A stretch of DNA of 64,000 nucleotides from Flavipsychrobacter sp. GTDB lineage: Bacteria > Bacteroidota > Bacteroidia > Chitinophagales > Chitinophagaceae. This document shows, piece after piece, positions 34,862-43,751 of this stretch (its first letter is position 1; each line of letters starts with the position of its first letter). The notes beneath the pieces are model-generated. The model was given only the letters and a program-made list of their open reading frames with translations. It did no database searches and was not told where the DNA came from. The stretch spans positions 1,474,001 through 1,538,000 of the forward strand of contig JAWKLD010000001.1 of assembly GCA_041392855.1 (NCBI GenBank), given 5' to 3'. The position numbers and the translations under genes are program-made.

Positions 34862-35869
34862 TTAAGGGGCAAACATAAGCTTGGTCATTAGAACGTATAC
34901 TAGCAGTATAAAAAAGGTGTCTATTGCCATCATCCACTTCAACTTGCTCTTGTATACCAAACCTATGATACCTATAGTAGTAATAAGTATTGTGCCCATA
35001 GATGGCACTAGTAACTCTTGCGATATATTCTCCAGCAAAGGCCCCTTGGTGTAAACCATATCATTAAGCGCCAATACAAAAATATTAAACACATTACTAC
35101 CCAGCACATTGCCTACAGCCATATCTACAGAGCCATGCCTAACCGCCATAATACTGATAACGATTTCTGGCAATGAAGTGGACAAGGCTAAAAAAACCGT
35201 TCCAAACACACCTTCGCCCATACCCGTATTTGCAGCAATGGTTTCTCCATAATAAGGCAAGAACATGGCCGCAACAACTACTATTAATGCAAAGAAAATA
35301 TACCTACTGATAACGAATTGCTTAGAATAATTTTTAGTCTCCTTTTCTTCAGCATGCTCTAGTTCTAATGTTGCTTGATTGGTCTTTGGCCTTTTTTCAT
35401 AGTTATAAACCGATCTTATCGCAAAAAAGTAAATAAGCATAAACACCAAACTATCTCCTCCTATCCAGCCTATACGACCAAACACACCGGGTTGTAGTAT
35501 GGAGAATACCACAAGACTTAATAACACAATACCAAAAGAGGCTGCTATTACATGACCTGTTTGTGCCGTATAGGTCATAGGGGGTCGCTTAGGAAAAATG
35601 ATATCTAGTAAAGAGATGATAAGAATATTAAACGCACAGCTACCTATCACATTACCAACTGCCATGTCTGGCGAATCTACAATTCTAATAGAGCTAATAC
35701 CTGTCACTAACTCTGGCAAAGAAGTAACTCCTGCCATAAGTATCATACCTACCCACATCTTACCCCAGCCCATTATATCAGACATCTGATCGCCATAATA
35801 AGACAACCTATTGCCAGCATACAAAATAGCGATAACACACACCAAAAAGCCTATAGTACTTTCAACCAT
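34862..35869 (-). CDS. Calcium/sodium antiporter, CaCA family (YrbG-like)
   Basis: The 335 residues hold about ten membrane helices in two inverted halves. Each half carries the alpha-repeat signature: GVTSLPELVTGISS...VGNVIGSCAFNILII and STSLPEIVISIMAVRHGSVDMAVGNVLGSNVFNIFVL. These are the ion-binding segments of Na+/Ca2+ exchangers. A charged cytoplasmic loop (YEKRPKTNQATLELEHAEEKETKNYSK) separates the halves. It likely exports Ca2+ in exchange for Na+. It converges on the uvrA paralogue with 4 bases between the stops. Confidence 0.93.
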   Translation of the reverse strand: MVESTIGFLVCVIAILYAGNRLSYYGDQMSDIMGWGKMWVGMILMAGVTSLPELVTGISSIRIVDSPDMAVGNVIGSCAFNILIISLLDIIFPKRPPMTYTAQTGHVIAASFGIVLLSLVVFSILQPGVFGRIGWIGGDSLVFMLIYFFAIRSVYNYEKRPKTNQATLELEHAEEKETKNYSKQFVISRYIFFALIVVVAAMFLPYYGETIAANTGMGEGVFGTVFLALSTSLPEIVISIMAVRHGSVDMAVGNVLGSNVFNIFVLALNDMVYTKGPLLENISQELLVPSMGTILITTIGIIGLVYKSKLKWMMAIDTFFILLVYVLMTKLMFAP

Positions 35870-35959
35870 AAATGTTCTTCTAAAACAATTTTCAAGATAA
35901 CGAAAACAGAATTAAGGCAAACCTATTTCTAAGCAACAACCACTTACTTGAACAAATTA

Positions 35960-37618
35960 TTATGGTATCGCTTCTACTAATGCCTGTGTGTACTCATGGG
36001 AGGGATGTAGTAAGACTTGATCAGCATTACCAATTTCTACTATTTTACCTGACTGCATCACCATCACCCTATCACTTATATAATGCACCACGTTTAAATC
36101 GTGAGAAATGAATAAGTAAGACAAGCCCAACTTTTCTTGCAATTCTTTAAGCAGGTTTAATATCTGCGCTTGTACACTTACATCTAACGCAGAAACGATT
36201 TCGTCACATATAATAAGCTTAGGTCTTAGCGCTAATGCTCTGGCAATACCTAACCGTTGCTTCTGACCACCTGAAAATTGATGAGGGTACCTCTTCATAG
36301 CATCGTGAGGTAGATGCACCATATCTAAAAGCCTTTTAGCCTCATCTTCCAGTTCTTGAGTTGGTACTATATGATGCACCTTCATTGGTTCCATAAGCAT
36401 AGCCCCTATAGTCATTCTTGGATTTAGTGATGCAAACGGATCTTGGAAAATAATTTGCATTTCTGTTCTCATGGCATTCCAGCCCTTACTATCTAACGAT
36501 GCCAAGTCCTTACCTTCATACAACACTTTACCATCAGTAATGGGCAACAATCCCATTAAGGCTTTGCCTATTGTACTCTTACCACAACCACTCTCTCCTA
36601 CAAGCCCTAGCACTTCTCCCTTTTTTATTTGAAAAGAAACACCGTCTACCGCCTTGAAGAAATTAGGAACTTTGCTAAATAGACTTTTTTTCTGTTCAAA
36701 ATATACCTTCAACTCATCTACTTCGAGTATACTGTCCTTTGTAGCTGTAACCTTATAAGCTCTATCCTTGGGTAGAGTATCATTAAGAAAATCAGCAACA
36801 ACGGGTAGCTGTTTCCCTTTTTGATCAGGAGATGGCCTACAAGCTAACAATGCCTTTGTGTACTTATGCTGTGGTTGTTCAAGTACTGCTTTAATAGCAC
36901 CATGTTCTACTACATCTCCTTTATACATTACTAACAAACTGTCGGCAGTTTTTGCTGCAAGGTTCAAGTCATGTGTAATAAAGATCATTGCGGTATTATG
37001 TTCTCGTTGCAACTCTTTCATTAACAACACTACCTCTTGCTGTACAGTAACATCCAATGCCGTCGTAGGCTCATCCGCAATTAGCAAACTAGGGTTATTG
37101 CACATAGCCATAGCGATCATAACCCTTTGCTTCTGTCCTCCCGATAGTTCGTGTGGATATCTATCATAAATACCAGAGGGGTTAGGAAGCTTAACCTTTC
37201 CTAACCATTCTACAGCAAGAGTTTTGGCCTCATTATTATTAAGTTGCTGATGTATCGTAATAGATTCCTTAAGCTGCTTACCTATTTTCATCACAGGGTT
37301 CAACGCACTCATCGGTTCCTGAAAAACCATACCTATTAGTTTACCTCTTACACCCTTTTTATGTTCCTTACCCATCAAAACATAATCAGCACCTGCTATA
37401 CAAAGTGTAGCCGTTCCTGTCACATGAGCCTCTTTAGGCAACAAGCCTATTATGGAAAGTGCTGATAAAGATTTTCCTGAACCACTCTCTCCAACTATTG
37501 CTAGCGTTTTACCTTTTTCTAAACTAAAGGACAAGTCATTTACAGCAACAAATACATCCTTATCCCCAAAGGAGATACTCAACTGCTCTACATCTAGTAT
37601 TTTATCTCCTTCCAGCAT
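35960..37618 (-). CDS. Fused oligopeptide/dipeptide ABC transporter ATPase (DppD-DppF type)
   Basis: The 552-residue protein joins two ATPase domains. The first has GESGSGKS, FQEPMSALNPVM, LSGGQKQR and IADEPTTALD (residues 1-265). The second has GESGCGKS, FQDPFASLNPRM, FSGGQKQR and CDEIVSALD (about 290-552). Such fused DppDF-like proteins energise peptide importers. The permease and binding protein genes are not adjacent here, so it must work with subunits encoded elsewhere. Its ATG overlaps the AMP nucleosidase stop codon by 1 base (TAATG), giving translational coupling. Confidence 0.93.
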   Translation of the reverse strand: MLEGDKILDVEQLSISFGDKDVFVAVNDLSFSLEKGKTLAIVGESGSGKSLSALSIIGLLPKEAHVTGTATLCIAGADYVLMGKEHKKGVRGKLIGMVFQEPMSALNPVMKIGKQLKESITIHQQLNNNEAKTLAVEWLGKVKLPNPSGIYDRYPHELSGGQKQRVMIAMAMCNNPSLLIADEPTTALDVTVQQEVVLLMKELQREHNTAMIFITHDLNLAAKTADSLLVMYKGDVVEHGAIKAVLEQPQHKYTKALLACRPSPDQKGKQLPVVADFLNDTLPKDRAYKVTATKDSILEVDELKVYFEQKKSLFSKVPNFFKAVDGVSFQIKKGEVLGLVGESGCGKSTIGKALMGLLPITDGKVLYEGKDLASLDSKGWNAMRTEMQIIFQDPFASLNPRMTIGAMLMEPMKVHHIVPTQELEDEAKRLLDMVHLPHDAMKRYPHQFSGGQKQRLGIARALALRPKLIICDEIVSALDVSVQAQILNLLKELQEKLGLSYLFISHDLNVVHYISDRVMVMQSGKIVEIGNADQVLLHPSHEYTQALVEAIP

Positions 37619-38388
37619 TAAAACTTAAGATGCTTTACTGTTTGACCATTATTGATTAGCTGCTTTAAAGAATCGATACCAATACGCAAATGCGTGTCTA
37701 CATAACTCTTAGTTACGGTCATATCACTTTCAGCGGTCTTTACCCCCTCAGGGATCATAGGCTGATCGGATACCAACAACAACGCCCCTGTAGAAATCTT
37801 ATTATAGAAGCCTACAGAAAATATTGTTGCCGTTTCCATATCTATGGCCATTGCTCTTATCTTTCGCAAATAGGTTTTAAACTTAGAGTCATGCTCCCAA
37901 ACCCTACGATTGGTAGTATATATAGTACCGGTCCAATAATCTTTTGCATTATCCCTTATTGTAGTCGATATGGCTTTTTGTAAAGCAAAGGAAGGTAAGG
38001 CAGGTACTTCGGGAGGAAAGTAATCATCACTGGCACCATCGCCACGTATAGCAGCAATAGGCAGTATTAGATCACCAACTTTATTTTTCTTCTTCAAACC
38101 TCCGCACTTACCCAAAAATAGAACTGCTTTAGGAGATATTGCCGCCAGCAGGTCCATAATAGTAGCTGCAGAAGCACTCCCCATACCAAAGTTAATTATA
38201 GTAATACCATTAGCTGTAGAACACTGCATAGGTTTTCCTTTACCCACTACAGGCACATTATGCATTGCAGCAAACAGCTCTACATACTTACTAAAATTGC
38301 AGAGTAAAATATATTCGCCAAAACTATTCAACTCCAGCCCTGTATATCGAGGCAGCCAATTTTCAACTATTTCTTGTTTTGTTTTCAT
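37618..38388 (-). CDS. amn: AMP nucleosidase, short Bacteroidota form
   Basis: This 256-residue enzyme splits AMP to adenine and ribose 5-phosphate. It is a nucleoside phosphorylase fold: NFGMGSASAATIMDLLAAISPKAVLFLGKCGGLKKK, PIAAIRGDGASDDYFPPEVPALPSF, IRAMAIDMETATIF (substrate-binding Met-Glu) and LLVSDQPMIPEGVKTAESD. The E. coli Amn N-terminal regulatory domain is absent, as in other members of this phylum. It is the first gene of a two-gene unit with the oligopeptide ABC ATPase. Confidence 0.92.
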   Translation of the reverse strand: MKTKQEIVENWLPRYTGLELNSFGEYILLCNFSKYVELFAAMHNVPVVGKGKPMQCSTANGITIINFGMGSASAATIMDLLAAISPKAVLFLGKCGGLKKKNKVGDLILPIAAIRGDGASDDYFPPEVPALPSFALQKAISTTIRDNAKDYWTGTIYTTNRRVWEHDSKFKTYLRKIRAMAIDMETATIFSVGFYNKISTGALLLVSDQPMIPEGVKTAESDMTVTKSYVDTHLRIGIDSLKQLINNGQTVKHLKF

Positions 38389-38465
38389 ATACTTACCTAA
38401 ATTTACGAAATACCAGCCTGCTTATGTCATAATAAGCTCTTAATATATTCACAGGTTAGTTTATA

Positions 38466-38906
38466 ATGATTGATATTGACTTTTCATCGGTTGCACTAAG
38501 ACTAAAGAAAGAGCATAATAAAACTTATGTCTTTGACATTATTCGTAAAGGATGGTATGTATTAACACCAGAGGAGCACGTAAGGCAATATTTCTTGCAT
38601 TATATCACAGAAACATTACAATATCCTTCAAGTTTAATAGCGGTAGAAAAACTAATAGTCGTAGGTTCTTTAAGAAAACGCTTTGACATCATTGTATATA
38701 ACAGGGATCATAAGCCATGGATGCTTATAGAATGTAAAGCGCCTGAAGTACCTATTACAGAGTTGACATTAAACCAGCTATTAAGCTATCAGCAAACAGC
38801 ACAATGTTCCTATTGGGTTATCACCAATGGTCATCAAAACTTTTGTGCTGATGCATGCGATATAAACAATATTAAATGGCTGAATGCCCTACCTAGCTAT
38901 AGTTGA
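38466..38906 (+). CDS. Stand-alone HsdR N-terminal (PD-(D/E)XK-type) domain protein
   Basis: The 146 residues match the type I restriction enzyme R protein N-terminal domain (HSDR_N_2): RKGWYVLTPEEHVRQYFLHYITETLQYP, SLRKRFDIIVYNRDHKPWMLIECKAPEVPI, LTLNQLLSYQQTAQCSYWVITNG. The nuclease triad is readable as D in RFDII and E-x-K in ECK. There is no helicase domain, methylase or specificity subunit nearby, so it is not a restriction system as seen. Members of this size are common in Bacteroidota; function is unknown. It overlaps the 3' end of the S41 protease gene by 18 bases. Confidence 0.85.
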   Translation: MIDIDFSSVALRLKKEHNKTYVFDIIRKGWYVLTPEEHVRQYFLHYITETLQYPSSLIAVEKLIVVGSLRKRFDIIVYNRDHKPWMLIECKAPEVPITELTLNQLLSYQQTAQCSYWVITNGHQNFCADACDINNIKWLNALPSYS

Positions 38907-40532
38907 GTCGTAGTTATTACTGCCCATGATAGTTAGTGCTTTCTGCACCATTATATCATCGTCATTGATTACTTTGTAATAACCATTATTATCAAACAGG
39001 ATACGACCAAGTTGGGCTTTCATATGCAATAAAAAGTAGTCTTGATTATCTTTTATTTTCATCTGCAGCTTAAGTAGTTGTTTGGTAGTAGCATCGCTGT
39101 TTTTGACGTAATAGTTATAGATAACCTTAGCATCAAATTCTTTCTTGAAGGCACTTGGTAACTTGTATATACTAAGCTCTTTTTTATGCTCGAAATAGTA
39201 CTGCCAAAGCTTATTGCGCATATCTATACTGTAAAGAAGTTCTAACAGACCTGCAGATATCTTTGTAGTATCGTATGGCACGTACACATCAGGAATGATA
39301 CCACCACCACCATACACCACTCTTTTATTGGCGGTATAATAACGTGTTGTATCAACTATGACTACACTATCATTTCCTGTTAGTTCACCCGACTCATACC
39401 TATCCAACAAATCCTCTCTATAAGCTTGCTTACCATTCTCAAAAGACCTTTGGATACTTCTACCCGATGGGACGTAATATTTAGCGATTGTCAAACGAAG
39501 CTCAGCACCATCTTGCAAAGAATATCTATCTTGTACTAAACCCTTACCATACGTTCTTCTACCCATTATTATTCCTCTATCCCAATCTTGTACAGCGCCT
39601 GCTAAAATTTCGCTAGCAGAAGCCGAGCTTTCATCTACAAGTATCACTATTTTGCCATCTTCAAAGCCTGCTTTTTCTCCAGCCTTGTACTCTTTGTATA
39701 CCGACTTATTACCCTTAGTATACACTAGTAGTTTATCACCCTTAATAAAATCGTCTGCTATATTGATAGCTTGATCTAAATAACCGCCGGGGTTCTGTCT
39801 AAGGTCTAACACCAAATGCTCCATTCCATCAGCCTTCAGTTTATTAAGTGCTTTTGCAAACTCATCATATGTAGTGTTACTAAACCTATTGATCTTGATA
39901 AAACCTGTATTGCTATCTAGCATTACAGCAGCATCAACACTAACTATAGGAATAGCACCTCTTGTTATTACTGCACTATCTATCTTATCTGTATTTACTT
40001 TTTTCAACAACACAGAAACAACAGTATGTTCCGGACCTTTTAATAAATCTGGAATTACATTAGAAGACAGTTGCTTACCGGCAATTACACTATCAGCCAC
40101 TTTTATAATTCTATCGCCTTTCTCTACACCTGCTTTATCTGCCGGACCACCTTTTACTACATTAGTAACCAGCATTGTATCATTGATAACTATAAAGCTT
40201 ACACCAACACCAAAAAAGCGTCCACTTAGTTTTTCTTCCACAGCGCCTAGTTCATCAGCAGGGATGTATAATGTATGAGGGTCCAAGTGGCTTAGAATAC
40301 CTTCAACGGCATCAGCATACAAGGCATTACCATCAACAGTATCAACATATCTATCCTTTATCAGGTCAATTAGTTGCTCCAGCCTATCACTACGCTGAAT
40401 TATTGTGGTAAGGTTTCTTTTATTTCTTAAGGAGTCTCTTAGGTTAAAACCTAAGATCATACCCAATATCAGTATGAGAGAAAATAATATTGGAGTCCAA
40501 ACCTTTAACCTTTCCTTGCCTGTATTACTCAT
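38889..40532 (-). CDS. S41 C-terminal processing peptidase (CtpA-like)
   Basis: The 547-residue protein has an N-terminal membrane segment (about residues 13-29). A PDZ domain follows around residues 85-170 (GRFFGVGVSFIVINDTMLVTNVVKGGPADKAGVEKGDRIIKVAD). The catalytic domain has LVLDLRQNPGGYLDQAINIADDFI, Ser in DESSASASEILAGAVQD and Lys in RRTYGKGLVQD. A ~170-residue C-terminal helical extension ends the protein. These Ser/Lys proteases cut envelope proteins near the C-terminus. It is probably periplasmic, anchored to the inner membrane. Confidence 0.94.
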   Translation of the reverse strand: MSNTGKERLKVWTPILFSLILILGMILGFNLRDSLRNKRNLTTIIQRSDRLEQLIDLIKDRYVDTVDGNALYADAVEGILSHLDPHTLYIPADELGAVEEKLSGRFFGVGVSFIVINDTMLVTNVVKGGPADKAGVEKGDRIIKVADSVIAGKQLSSNVIPDLLKGPEHTVVSVLLKKVNTDKIDSAVITRGAIPIVSVDAAVMLDSNTGFIKINRFSNTTYDEFAKALNKLKADGMEHLVLDLRQNPGGYLDQAINIADDFIKGDKLLVYTKGNKSVYKEYKAGEKAGFEDGKIVILVDESSASASEILAGAVQDWDRGIIMGRRTYGKGLVQDRYSLQDGAELRLTIAKYYVPSGRSIQRSFENGKQAYREDLLDRYESGELTGNDSVVIVDTTRYYTANKRVVYGGGGIIPDVYVPYDTTKISAGLLELLYSIDMRNKLWQYYFEHKKELSIYKLPSAFKKEFDAKVIYNYYVKNSDATTKQLLKLQMKIKDNQDYFLLHMKAQLGRILFDNNGYYKVINDDDIMVQKALTIMGSNNYDSTIAR

Positions 40533-40704
40533 TATATAATATAATAGCTGCGAAGTTAATGGCTATTCTGGATATATAAAGAGATTAAGACAAGTGGGCT
40601 TATTTTTTATGAAAGTTTATAGTAAAAAAACAAATTTCTCATTGGTAGAGAGCTAACAATAAAATAGTTTTACAGCATTATATAATTTACTTGAAAAAAT
40701 AATA

Positions 40705-41571
40705 ATGGCAATATTATTAGCCGAAAGTGGATCAACAAAAACAGACTGGTGTTTGATACACGATTCAGGCAAAACTACTAAGTACAAGACAACAGGTATC
40801 AATCCTTATATACAAACAAAGGAAGACATATTCAAGGTACTTGACGAAGAGCTAAAATGGCCAAGTAAAAAAGCAACAATAAATTCAGTTGTTTTTTATG
40901 GTGCTGGCGCTGGCAATCCTCTTAAGCAGAAAGAGCTTAAAGGCTACCTTAAGGAATACTTCAAAGTAAGAAAAGTTGAAGTAGATGGAGATATGATGGC
41001 GGCAGCTAAAGGTATATGTGGCGACGAAAAAGGTGTAGTATGTATCTTAGGCACGGGTAGCAACTCTTGCTATTATAATGGTAGCAAAATAAAGAAACAA
41101 CATGCCTCTCTAGGTTATATCGCTGGCGACGAAGGAAGTGGAAACCATATGGGTAAACGTATTTTACGCTATTACGCTTACAATACATTCGATATGGAAC
41201 TTAAAGCTCAGTTTGAATATATGTTTGGCGATAATGTACCTGTTATATTAGACAAGCTATATAAAGAACTATTCCCTAATAGATACCTAGCTAGTTTTGT
41301 ACCCTTCTTATCTCAAAACAGAGGGCATTATATGGTGGAAAACATCATTGAAGACAGCTTGAATGAATTCTTCACCCAACATGTACTTAAATATAGAGAG
41401 AGTTGGAACATGCCTATCAGCTTCACTGGTTCAGTAGCTTATGAGTTTAGAGACCTTATCAAAAAGATCTGTGAGCAAAGCGGACTTACTCTTGGCAAAA
41501 TAGAGAAAAGCCCTATGGCTAGCCTTATCAAGTATCATAAAAATAAAATGCTAGAAGCCACAAAGAAATAA
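40705..41571 (+). CDS. BadF/BadG-type sugar kinase, N-acetylglucosamine kinase-like
   Basis: The 288-residue protein begins MAILLAESGSTKTDWCLI, the phosphate-1 loop of the ASKHA fold. It has GDMMAAAKGICGDEKGVVCILGTGSNSCYY (phosphate-2) and SLGYIAGDEGSGNHMGKRIL. This is the BadF/BadG family, whose short Bacteroidota members are annotated as GlcNAc kinases. It would convert GlcNAc to its 6-phosphate in the cytoplasm, possibly in cell-wall or chitin recycling; the substrate is inferred. It is a single-gene unit with a strong terminator. Confidence 0.85.
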   Translation: MAILLAESGSTKTDWCLIHDSGKTTKYKTTGINPYIQTKEDIFKVLDEELKWPSKKATINSVVFYGAGAGNPLKQKELKGYLKEYFKVRKVEVDGDMMAAAKGICGDEKGVVCILGTGSNSCYYNGSKIKKQHASLGYIAGDEGSGNHMGKRILRYYAYNTFDMELKAQFEYMFGDNVPVILDKLYKELFPNRYLASFVPFLSQNRGHYMVENIIEDSLNEFFTQHVLKYRESWNMPISFTGSVAYEFRDLIKKICEQSGLTLGKIEKSPMASLIKYHKNKMLEATKK

Positions 41572-41604
41572 ATCAAGTAGCCTTTAGCGTCATCTTTTAT
41601 AATT

Positions 41605-41644
41605 AATAAATGCCTCTTGTATTTCAAGAGGCATTTATTTTTAT
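41605..41644 (+). terminator. Rho-independent terminator
   Basis: AATAAATGCCTCTTG, loop TATTT, CAAGAGGCATTTATT followed by TTTAT: a perfect 15-bp stem after the sugar kinase gene. Confidence 0.92.
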
Positions 41645-41707
41645 GCGTAAACTCTTCTGTGATTCTAATAAACTTATGAATGCAATACAAAAGTACATGG
41701 CATGAAA

Positions 41708-41730
41708 AAGCCCCGCTAAATGCGGGGCTT
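41708..41730 (-). terminator. Rho-independent terminator (minus strand)
   Basis: AAGCCCCGC, loop ATTTA, GCGGGGCTT then TTTCATG on the minus strand, 25 bases after the OmpA-like stop (41756). Confidence 0.88.
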
Positions 41731-41755
41731 AATATTATCTATAAGAGAACTTATA

Positions 41756-43528
41756 TTAGTTTCTTCTTAAGTTCGGGAATGGAGGAGCAACGTTAGCTGG
41801 TCCTTCTTCACCTGGCATAGCCGAACGATACATAACAGAGTTAGGATCTCCTGCTTGACCATATTGGAAGATGAAACGGTTACGGTCTACACCGTGAGTT
41901 TCGCTCATGTACTCTATGATAGAGTTAACACGATCCCAAGAACGTTGTTGTTGTACTTTACTGCTGTTACCAGAACCTGTAATAACTACTTTACAAGTTG
42001 GGTTAGCTTGCATTTGAGCTGCAAGAACAGCTAGCATACCCTTAGAAGCTTGACTCAAACGAGAAGAGCTACCAGAGAATGAGATGCTACCAGCACCGAT
42101 AGTACCACATGGAGGAGCCATTGTACCGCAATCTTCTGGGCAAGGGCATTTACCAACACCATCAGCATCAACTGGTTGACACTCAGTAGGAGTGATTAAT
42201 TGCTTATCACGATCGTCAGGAACACCGTCACCATCAGTATCAAGAGGACAACCATGGCTGTCAACTGCAACACCTGCAGGAGTACCAGGACATTTGTCGA
42301 ATTGATCAGTAATACCGTCACCGTCAGAATCAGGTAGAATTGGATCAGGAAGTTGCATATGACGTGGGTAGCTAAGCTCGTTGTAAGCGTGATCTAGTGG
42401 ATTTAACCAGTATAGAGGCTCAACACTCTTAGTTTTGTTACCCAAGTTGAAGTTAAGACCTAAGCTAAGATAGTTAATGATATCGTTGCTTCTAGAAAGT
42501 ACTGGAGAACCAGTATTTTGACCTGAAGCCCAACGTTGACCATCTAATAGATCTTCACTTGGCATTGTTATACGATCTTCAATAGAGATGTTGAAACGTT
42601 TGCTAACGCGGAACTGAGCACCACCACCGAAACTTGGAGCAAATACCAAAGTTTTGTTGTTGAATATCTCAGGACGACGACCATCACGCTCGTTTTCAGC
42701 ATCAGTCTCGTAAGTACCGTCTAAACCTGCTTGAAGTAGGTCACGGATCTGCTTCTTATTCTCATGAATTTGAGGAAGAACACCAGGACCACCACCAGTT
42801 AAAGCGTTAGAACGGAAATCATATCTTTGATAGTTAGCATCTAATGCGTCAACACGAGTATTGAACGCTAGAGCACCAACACCTACAAATGCATACAGAG
42901 AAAGACCTGTTTGCGCTTTGTGGAATTTGATATTAGTTAATGACGCCATCATATCGAAGTTCAATTGGTGAGACTCCATACGATAGTTGTGCATAATTGG
43001 ATCTGGCGTAGGAACTTGAGTACCACCAACACCACCTTGGCTGTTAGTACCACCAAAGTTAGGCGCTAGAGCCCACTGTGGAGTGTAACCATTGTTAGTC
43101 CAAGCCTTGTTAAATCTGTAGTTGATATCTTCTTGCCACTGTAAGCCTTTAGCTATACCGTAGTTATATTGTAAACGAGAAGAGAATACATAACCCCATG
43201 CCTTACGGATGTGTGCATGTAGACCGTATCCACCTTTTTGCCATAACATTAGCGAAGGAACGTCACCAGAAACATTATATAGACCACCGCCTACACCAAT
43301 CTCCCACATGTTACGTGGTTTTGCTGGGAAAGCATATTGATGGTTCAAGAATTTACGGTGTTGATCCATTCGAGAACGTGGCACATAATTAGAATCAAGC
43401 ACATCGTAGCTTTGACCGCGATAAGTCATATCACGACCTGACCACTGTGCCGCCTCTTGTGCGAAAACTGGCTGTGCTGCCATAACAGAGCATAAACCAG
43501 CTAGTAATAGGTACTTTTTGTTGACCAT
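41756..43528 (-). CDS. OmpA-like outer-membrane protein with thrombospondin type 3 repeats
   Basis: The 590 residues start with a signal peptide (MVNKKYLLLAGLCSVMAAQPVFAQ). A large N-terminal barrel-like region (about 60-370; WEIGVGGGLYNVSGDV ... YLSLGLNFNLGNK) is followed by Ca-binding TSP3 repeats (DSDGDGITDQFDKCPG, DTDGDGVPDDRDK; ~400-440). Next come a Cys-rich segment (CQPVD...CPCPEDC) and an OmpA-like domain (~480-560; SISFSGSSSRLSQ, CKVVITGSGNSSKVQQQRSWDRVNSIIEYM). The peptidoglycan-binding Asp of the usual GHTD loop is missing (GSGN), while the Arg (WDRV) is kept. Codon use is strongly biased (CGT, GGT, CCA, ATC), suggesting an abundant protein. It has a full consensus promoter. Confidence 0.85.
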   Translation of the reverse strand: MVNKKYLLLAGLCSVMAAQPVFAQEAAQWSGRDMTYRGQSYDVLDSNYVPRSRMDQHRKFLNHQYAFPAKPRNMWEIGVGGGLYNVSGDVPSLMLWQKGGYGLHAHIRKAWGYVFSSRLQYNYGIAKGLQWQEDINYRFNKAWTNNGYTPQWALAPNFGGTNSQGGVGGTQVPTPDPIMHNYRMESHQLNFDMMASLTNIKFHKAQTGLSLYAFVGVGALAFNTRVDALDANYQRYDFRSNALTGGGPGVLPQIHENKKQIRDLLQAGLDGTYETDAENERDGRRPEIFNNKTLVFAPSFGGGAQFRVSKRFNISIEDRITMPSEDLLDGQRWASGQNTGSPVLSRSNDIINYLSLGLNFNLGNKTKSVEPLYWLNPLDHAYNELSYPRHMQLPDPILPDSDGDGITDQFDKCPGTPAGVAVDSHGCPLDTDGDGVPDDRDKQLITPTECQPVDADGVGKCPCPEDCGTMAPPCGTIGAGSISFSGSSSRLSQASKGMLAVLAAQMQANPTCKVVITGSGNSSKVQQQRSWDRVNSIIEYMSETHGVDRNRFIFQYGQAGDPNSVMYRSAMPGEEGPANVAPPFPNLRRN

Positions 43529-43579
43529 AACAGATTTGTTTATTTAAAGAATTTTGGTTAAATTTTTCAAATACAATGA

Positions 43580-43610
43580 CAAAGATATATCAGAGCAATC
43601 AAAAAAACAA
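43580..43610 (-). promoter_or_regulatory. Promoter, TTG-N20-TATCTTTG
   Basis: On the minus strand TTG at 43608-43610 and TATCTTTG at 43580-43587, spacer 20 bases, about 52 bases before the OmpA-like ATG. T-rich sequence surrounds both elements. It is the best candidate for a strong promoter in the window. Confidence 0.75.
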
Positions 43611-43751
43611 AGAACAAAACATAATTGTTTAATTGTTTTTTCCCACAGCTAATGCAATATTCATGCCATTAGATTACTTTTAACTCCAAAAATAATCTGA
43701 CGCAAAGCTACAACGTTTTGCATACTTTTTCGCATTAGTCTACAATATTTC

